Positions 60,284 to 64,000 of a stretch of DNA of 64,000 nt are shown here, one piece after another. Under the pieces are notes generated by a model. That model saw only the letters and a program-made list of their open reading frames with translations, made no database searches and was not told the origin of the DNA. Position numbers and translations under genes: made by a program. Within the stretch, counting starts at the first letter, position 1. Every line of letters starts with the position of its first letter. Origin of the DNA: Deinococcus carri (GTDB lineage: Bacteria > Deinococcota > Deinococci > Deinococcales > Deinococcaceae); NCBI RefSeq assembly GCF_039545055.1, contig NZ_BAABRP010000005.1, positions 146,147-210,146 on the forward strand. The letters run 5' to 3'.

Positions 60284-60795
60284 GCCTGCCGCTGGTGTTC
60301 CGGAAGGGGGATGGTGGCCGGCTGGGGATCGCCAGGAGCGGCCTGGAGCGGATGCTGTCGTTCACCCAGCGCGGGCCACACGACACCGAGGCGGGGGGCG
60401 TGCTGATCGGCCGCTTCATCGAGGGGGGCGAGGACGTGGTGGTCGACCTAGTCACCCCGCCGCTCCCGGGGGACCGCCGCTCGCGCTCGCGCTTCCACCG
60501 CGCGCAGAGGACCCACCAGGAGGTCATCGACCACGAGTGGCAGGCGAGCGGGGGAACCCGCACCTACCTGGGGGAATGGCACACCCACCCCGAGCCCTAC
60601 CCCACACCGTCGACGATCGACCTCAACGGCTGGCGACAGCGGATGAAGCGCGACACCTTCCACGGGGATACCCTGCACTTCCTGATCGTCGGGCAGGTCG
60701 AGGTCCGCGCCTGGGAGATGCGGCGTGGGCTGTGCATCCCCTACGTGGCGCCGCGGGCCACACGCCTGGCGCGGACCGAGGAGGGGGAGAGCTGA
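60280..60795 (+). CDS. cap3: CBASS Cap3, JAMM/MPN isopeptidase
   Basis: 171 aa from the GTG that overlaps the cap2 stop (GTGA); an ATG at 60259 would add 7 residues. JAMM metalloprotease motif: Glu in T-E-A-G-G, then E-W-H-T-H-P followed by P-S-T-I-D, i.e. H-x-H-x(n)-S-x-x-D. Cap3 removes CD-NTase from conjugates made by Cap2. Position directly after cap2 is typical. Confidence 0.92.
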   Translation: MSLPLVFRKGDGGRLGIARSGLERMLSFTQRGPHDTEAGGVLIGRFIEGGEDVVVDLVTPPLPGDRRSRSRFHRAQRTHQEVIDHEWQASGGTRTYLGEWHTHPEPYPTPSTIDLNGWRQRMKRDTFHGDTLHFLIVGQVEVRAWEMRRGLCIPYVAPRATRLARTEEGES

Positions 60796-60823
60796 TGCTC
60801 AGGGGTGAGTTGAAAGGAGATTC

Positions 60824-62068
60824 ATGACCAAGAGGAGCAAGAAGCCCACGACGAAGAAGCTGGCGCAGTCAGCTGGGGCCCCAAAGGCAGAGTCGGCGGC
60901 CACTGAGAAGCGTAGGAGCGAGACTCACAAGAACCTCGGCACCTGGGACACCATCCGGCTCTGGGTCGCCGCCGGCGGGCGCTGCCAGCGGTGCAACGAG
61001 CTGCTGACCGAGAGCCCGACCTCGTGGGATCCCCTGAACCTGGCCGAGCGCGCCCACATCGTCGCCCAGACGGAAGGGGGCCCCCGGGGGCAGGAAGGGC
61101 TGTCCAACGAGCTCGCCACGAGCCTTGAGAACGTGATGCTGCTCTGCCTCAAGTGCCACAAGGAGATCGACGACGCCAAGCTGCTGCCAAAGTTCTCGGT
61201 CGACCGGCTGCGCAAGATGAAGGCGCAGCATGAGGAGCGGGTTCGCTACCTCACGGACCTGCGGCCCAAGCGCACGCGGATTCTCCTGCTCACCACGCCG
61301 ATCCGGCAGCCTGCCGACGCGGGGAACGAGGCGAAGGATCGCGAGGTCGTGCTGCGGGAAGTTGACGCCCGCGAGGCGATCCTGCCCGACTACTTCGCGG
61401 ACTCGCCCCACGCGACGGCGATCCGGGTGGAGATCGAGGGCGAGGAGGATGCTGTCGCCTGGCAGAGCACCTTCCGCCGCATCAAGCAGCGCTTCGACGC
61501 GAAGGTGCAGGGCGAGCAGTTGGATCACCTCTCGGTGTTCGGGCTTGGGAAGATCCCCGCGCTCGCCTACCTGGGACACTTGATCGGGGATACCCGTCCC
61601 GTCACCGTGTTCAACGTCAGCAACGGCGTACCGCAGAAATGGCAGGAGGCGGGTCCGGCGAACTTCGAGTACCAGGTCAATCGACCGCCGAGAGCGGAGC
61701 GCCCCAGCCGGGACGTGCTGCTGCTGCTCTCGCTCTCCGGGCCGGTGGTGGCGCGGCAGTACGCGGGGCGTGTGCCTGAGGGCAGCGATGTCTACGAGAT
61801 CGCCAACGAGGAGAAGTACCAGCAGCTCAACTGGCTTGTCGCGGAGAAGCAGCTCCAGCAGTTTGGGACGGTCTATCAGGACCTGCTCAGCGAGATCCAG
61901 AGGACCCACGGGCAGGACGCCGTGATCCACGTGCTGGCCGCCGCACCAGCCGCCGTGGCCATTGAGGTCGGCCGGCTTCACCGGTCCAACTCCCATCCTC
62001 GCTTAGAGGTCTACAACTGTGTGGGCGGCTTCTTCTCGCCCGCGCTCACCCTGAGGAGGGGCGAATGA
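60824..62068 (+). CDS. cap5: CBASS effector Cap5, HNH-SAVED nuclease
   Basis: 414 aa. HNH nuclease at 45-115: Cys54 and Cys57 (CQRC), H in R-A-H-I-V at 78, Asn103 in L-E-N-V, and Cys108, Cys111 and His112 (LCLKCHKE). A linker and a SAVED sensor domain (about 140-410: R-I-L-L-L-T-T, then L-L-L-L-S-L-S-G-P-V and H-V-L-A-A-A-P-A-A-V-A-I-E-V-G) follow. The cyclic nucleotide binds SAVED and switches on DNA degradation. The 28-bp gap after cap3 includes AAAGGAGA. Confidence 0.92.
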   Translation: MTKRSKKPTTKKLAQSAGAPKAESAATEKRRSETHKNLGTWDTIRLWVAAGGRCQRCNELLTESPTSWDPLNLAERAHIVAQTEGGPRGQEGLSNELATSLENVMLLCLKCHKEIDDAKLLPKFSVDRLRKMKAQHEERVRYLTDLRPKRTRILLLTTPIRQPADAGNEAKDREVVLREVDAREAILPDYFADSPHATAIRVEIEGEEDAVAWQSTFRRIKQRFDAKVQGEQLDHLSVFGLGKIPALAYLGHLIGDTRPVTVFNVSNGVPQKWQEAGPANFEYQVNRPPRAERPSRDVLLLLSLSGPVVARQYAGRVPEGSDVYEIANEEKYQQLNWLVAEKQLQQFGTVYQDLLSEIQRTHGQDAVIHVLAAAPAAVAIEVGRLHRSNSHPRLEVYNCVGGFFSPALTLRRGE

Positions 62069-62313
62069 CTGAACCGCGGCTATTTACCATCGTGCGCGAA
62101 GCCGACGCCACCGGCATCAGCGGCACTGGCCGGGTGCTTGACGGCGTGATCTTTCACACTGGGCAGGTCGTGGTGTGCTGGCGCTCAGCCTTCGGCAGCA
62201 TCACCATCTTTGAGAACTGGGACGCCTTCGCTGGGGTGCACCTGAAGGCACACCCCGAGAACCGGGCCAAGATCATCTTTCTCGATGGCGAGGCCCCGGA
62301 AGGCGCCCAGTAG
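62065..62313 (+). CDS. Small CBASS-operon accessory protein
   Basis: 82 aa. The ATG overlaps the cap5 stop as ATGA, so it is translationally coupled to the effector. No family recognised. It is a compact beta-rich protein with V-S/T-G-x-G-x-V-L-D-G-V-I-F-H-T-G-Q-V-V-V-C-W-R and W-D-A-F. Coupling suggests a function tied to Cap5, for example restraint or dosage control; this is inference. Confidence 0.6.
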   Translation: MTEPRLFTIVREADATGISGTGRVLDGVIFHTGQVVVCWRSAFGSITIFENWDAFAGVHLKAHPENRAKIIFLDGEAPEGAQ

Positions 62314-62394
62314 GGCTACGTCGGGCTCGGCTGCCCATCGCCACGCTGTTCCTCCACGCACCTGGTGAGCAGCGGTCATGGTTGCCCTCTGGGC

Positions 62395-63049
62395 TCAGGG
62401 ACGCTTGAGCGCCACCGCGCGCGCCAGCAGAGCCCGGGCGCGCCGCCGCCCATCGAAGGACCCCACCCCGAGGAAGCTCCCCAGGGCGAGGCTGAAGGGC
62501 AGGGCGAGCAGGGGCAGCGTCCACTCGCCCGTCACCTTCTGCACCCCGGCGTAGGTCCCCAGCAGCAGCGCGACCAGGCCGACGAGGCCGCCGACCCGGG
62601 CCGGCCCCAGCAGAGTGTTGGCGGCACGGTCCACGGCTTCCAGTTGGCTGTCGTACTCTGCGAGGGCGTATTCCAGCGCCTTGAGGTCGAAGGCCTGCAG
62701 CTTCTCGGCGACGTGCGCCTCGCGCGCTGCGCTCCACCATCGCGGCGTGGGCCTCCGGGTCGGCCGCGTTGGTGAGCCGGAGGTATTCCACGCGGTACAG
62801 GACCAGGCGCGCGAGGAACAGGACCAGCACGGCGGTGGCCAGGATGACCACGGTGAGGTCAGGAGCGTGGACGTTCACCAGGACGTAGGTGGTGGCGGTG
62901 GTGAGCAGCAGGGCGATGTCCAGCAGCAGGGGAAGGTTCGCGCTCAGGCGCCAGAAGGGGTGGCGCCGCCGCGCCTGCACCAGGGGTGGGCGCGAGGGTT
63001 GCAGCAGGGCGTGGATGGCGCGCACCTGCGAGAAGACGTCGTCGGGCAC
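62395..63049 (-). pseudogene. Four-helix membrane protein gene with a single-base frameshift
   Basis: From a GTG at 63049 the first 110 codons give two hydrophobic segments (about residues 40-58 and 66-85), then a break near 62721-62730. In the next frame A-R-E-A-H-V-A-E-K-L-Q-A-F-D-L continues as a helical coiled-coil-like linker, followed by two more hydrophobic segments (V-G-G-L-V-G-L-V-A-L-L-L and L-L-A-L-P-F-S-L-A-L). One inserted base would restore a protein of about 217 aa. The layout of two membrane pairs around a cytosolic linker recalls SLATT-type membrane effectors, but I cannot confirm it. It converges on the CBASS operon. The break may be a sequencing error. Confidence 0.6.
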
Positions 63050-63430
63050 GCCCGCACCTTAGCTGAGGGGCCGGCGAGCGGCCGCCAAATATGAGCCGCG
63101 TTCCCACGTTGAATCTCCGGCGCCTGCGCACGCCGGGGGCGGGGCAGTACCACCGGGCCGGGGGCGCACGGAGCTTGAGGCCCAGCAGCGCGGCGGCCCC
63201 TGCGCGGTCCTGAGAGGCCCATGGAAGGGCCTTCGTGCCGTTCCCCTCTCCGCTGCCCCCAGCAGGCCCAGGCAGGCGCCCTGCGCGGGCGGACCTCCGG
63301 GCCAGCGAGGCTGCCCCGGCTGCTCCACCGGCCCATGAATGGCATCGGCCCTGTTCCGCGGCATTCTGGCCTGGAAGGGGGCGCCACGAGGGGCGACGGC
63401 CTGCCCGGGGCGGTGAGAACCGGTCGGGGA
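63050..63430. other. Intergenic region, nothing recognised
   Basis: About 380 bp of very GC-rich sequence between the membrane-protein start and the E3 end array. Open frames are present on both strands but look like composition artefacts. It should contain the promoter of the membrane-protein gene. Confidence 0.5.
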
Positions 63431-64000
63431 GTGGGAGAATCAATCCCGCAGTGGGAAAATAGGGTGAATGCTGTCCTGGACGGCTCAACCTCGCTAGGGA
63501 GCCGGGAGCTATTTTCCCACTTTTTTTCCGACCTGCATCTGGCTGAGTCAGGGGCACTGAAGCGCCGCGGGGTGCATCAGCCGTGGAAGTCGGGTAAAGG
63601 CCGTCCAGCACGGTGTGAACGGTGGGTCCGCAGCTCTCGCGGAGCAGTGGGAAAATGATGATCCGGGTGGGAAAGTACGCTAGATGCCTTCTGAGGCGCA
63701 ATCCAGCCCACTTCAGGAGGTAGAGCTATTTTCCCATTTTCTGGACGCCCCAGCACCTGCCCCGGGCAGAAATGATGTGCCAGACCGTGAAAAGCGCGCC
63801 CGGGTGGGCGCGCCTGCTGTTGAGCGAGTGGGAATATACATCAGCGAGTGGGAAAGTATCTTGGCCGCCGACAAGAGCTATTTTCCCATTTTCTGGACGC
63901 CCCAGCACCTGCCCCGGGCAGAAATGATGTGCCAGACCGTGAAAAGCGCGCCCGGGTGGGCGCGCCTGCTGTTGAGCGAGTGGGAATATACATCAGCGAG
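63431..64000. repeat. E3 right-end array of GTGGGAAAAT sites
   Basis: Directly repeated pairs of GTGGGA(A/G) begin at 63431/63451, 63647/63667 and 63828/63848, always 20 bp apart, with the next pair starting near 63980. Between pairs lies the inverted form AGCTATTTTCCCA at 63507, 63724 and 63876. The same motif in both orientations is present at the E3 left end. This is the expected pattern for TnsB sites, with the same 20-bp pairing as in E1, but the array is much longer than the 90-150 bp ends of Tn7. Confidence 0.6.
63723..64000. repeat. Exact 152-bp tandem repeat in the E3 end array
   Basis: The block beginning GAGCTATTTTCCCATTTTCT at 63723 restarts identically at 63875 and continues without a difference to the last base, 64000 (126 of 152 bp visible). 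Each unit holds one inverted site, a GC-rich hairpin (AGCGCGCCC with GGGCGCGC) and one 20-bp site pair. Further copies may follow outside the window. Confidence 0.9.

Larger units (their letters stand above)
40336..64000. mobile_element. Tn7-like element E3 (right terminus at or beyond window end)
   Basis: The left end begins TGTCGGCGGACA, strikingly like the TGTGGGCGGACA start of Tn7. Inside are a complete tnsA-tnsB-tnsC-tniQ operon, a LexA-like regulator, the E1-type cassette, a Type III restriction-modification pair and a CBASS operon. GTGGGAAAAT-type motifs occur at both the left (40354-40440) and right (63431-64000) limits, tying the two ends together. The outer right terminus is not visible. 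Confidence 0.6.

Noticed and set aside
62273..62720. C-terminal part of the long frame beginning at 63049
   Set aside because: After about 62725 this frame becomes low-complexity Arg/Gly sequence, while the membrane protein clearly continues in another frame.
63431..64000. Repeat array as a CRISPR array
   Set aside because: Units are about 150 bp with internal inverted sites and an exact tandem duplication, there are no unique spacers of uniform length, and no cas genes are present.
1..64000. CRISPR-associated transposon (Tn7-like element with Cascade or Cas12k)
   Set aside because: No cas gene or CRISPR array is recognisable in the window. The end sequence of E1 superficially resembles ends of Cas12k transposons, but the element has TnsA and no Cas protein.
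1..64000. tRNA or rRNA genes as attachment sites
   Set aside because: No cloverleaf-like sequence with conserved arms or rRNA segment was found on reading either strand; a covariance-model search would settle it.

Overview
The window is GC-rich, gene-dense bacterial accessory DNA. I see no tRNA, rRNA, CRISPR array or housekeeping gene. Composition, leaderless-looking promoters and protein style suggest a Deinococcus-type host, possibly a plasmid or island; that is inference. The dominant feature is three different Tn7-like transposons lying next to one another, called E1, E2 and E3. Each has its own TnsA endonuclease, TnsB DDE transposase, TnsC AAA+ ATPase and at least one TniQ/TnsD-type target selector.

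E1 (before base 1 to about 8786) reads right to left: tnsA, tnsB, tnsC, tniQ (two single-base frameshifts), then the start of a LexA-like repressor cut by the window edge. Diverging from tnsA is a translationally coupled cassette: small Arg-rich protein, a 'SINRPFDSL' protein, an AbrB/MazE-like protein and a MazF/PemK-like protein. Its right end carries three pairs of 20-bp-spaced ACTGACAAC sites.

E2 (about 8787 to 40335) holds a large defence cargo: a SIR2-STAND-TPR protein with a cold-shock-like C-terminus, a C5 DNA methyltransferase with a Vsr nuclease, a NERD-helicase, a Cas4-like nuclease, a 2143-aa DUF1998 helicase (DruE-like) with a 1042-aa partner, and an HNH nuclease. Its control end has a DUF2726 operon, an intact and a decayed DUF2726 gene, an XRE regulator with palindromic operators, and two tail-to-tail tniQ genes. 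The tnsABC-tniQ genes are noticeably more AT-rich than the rest.

E3 (about 40336 to beyond 64000) begins with a Tn7-like TGTCGGCGGACA terminus. It then carries a GIY-YIG protein, the same four-gene cassette as E1, divergent tnsA-tnsB-tnsC-tniQ, a complete LexA-like repressor, a DUF2726 gene and three small genes. Its cargo is a Type III restriction-modification pair and a Type II CBASS operon (CD-NTase, E1-E2 ligase, JAMM peptidase, HNH-SAVED effector, small accessory gene). The right end is a long repeat array with an exact 152-bp tandem repeat.

How it fits together: E1 and E3 share one backbone. The LexA-like protein has an Ala-Gly cleavage site and Ser/Lys catalytic residues. Near-identical palindromic operators sit at its own promoter and at the tnsA promoter, and each element has its own operator sequence. 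I infer that transposition in these elements is repressed until a DNA-damage-type signal cleaves the repressor, in elements that also spread anti-phage systems.
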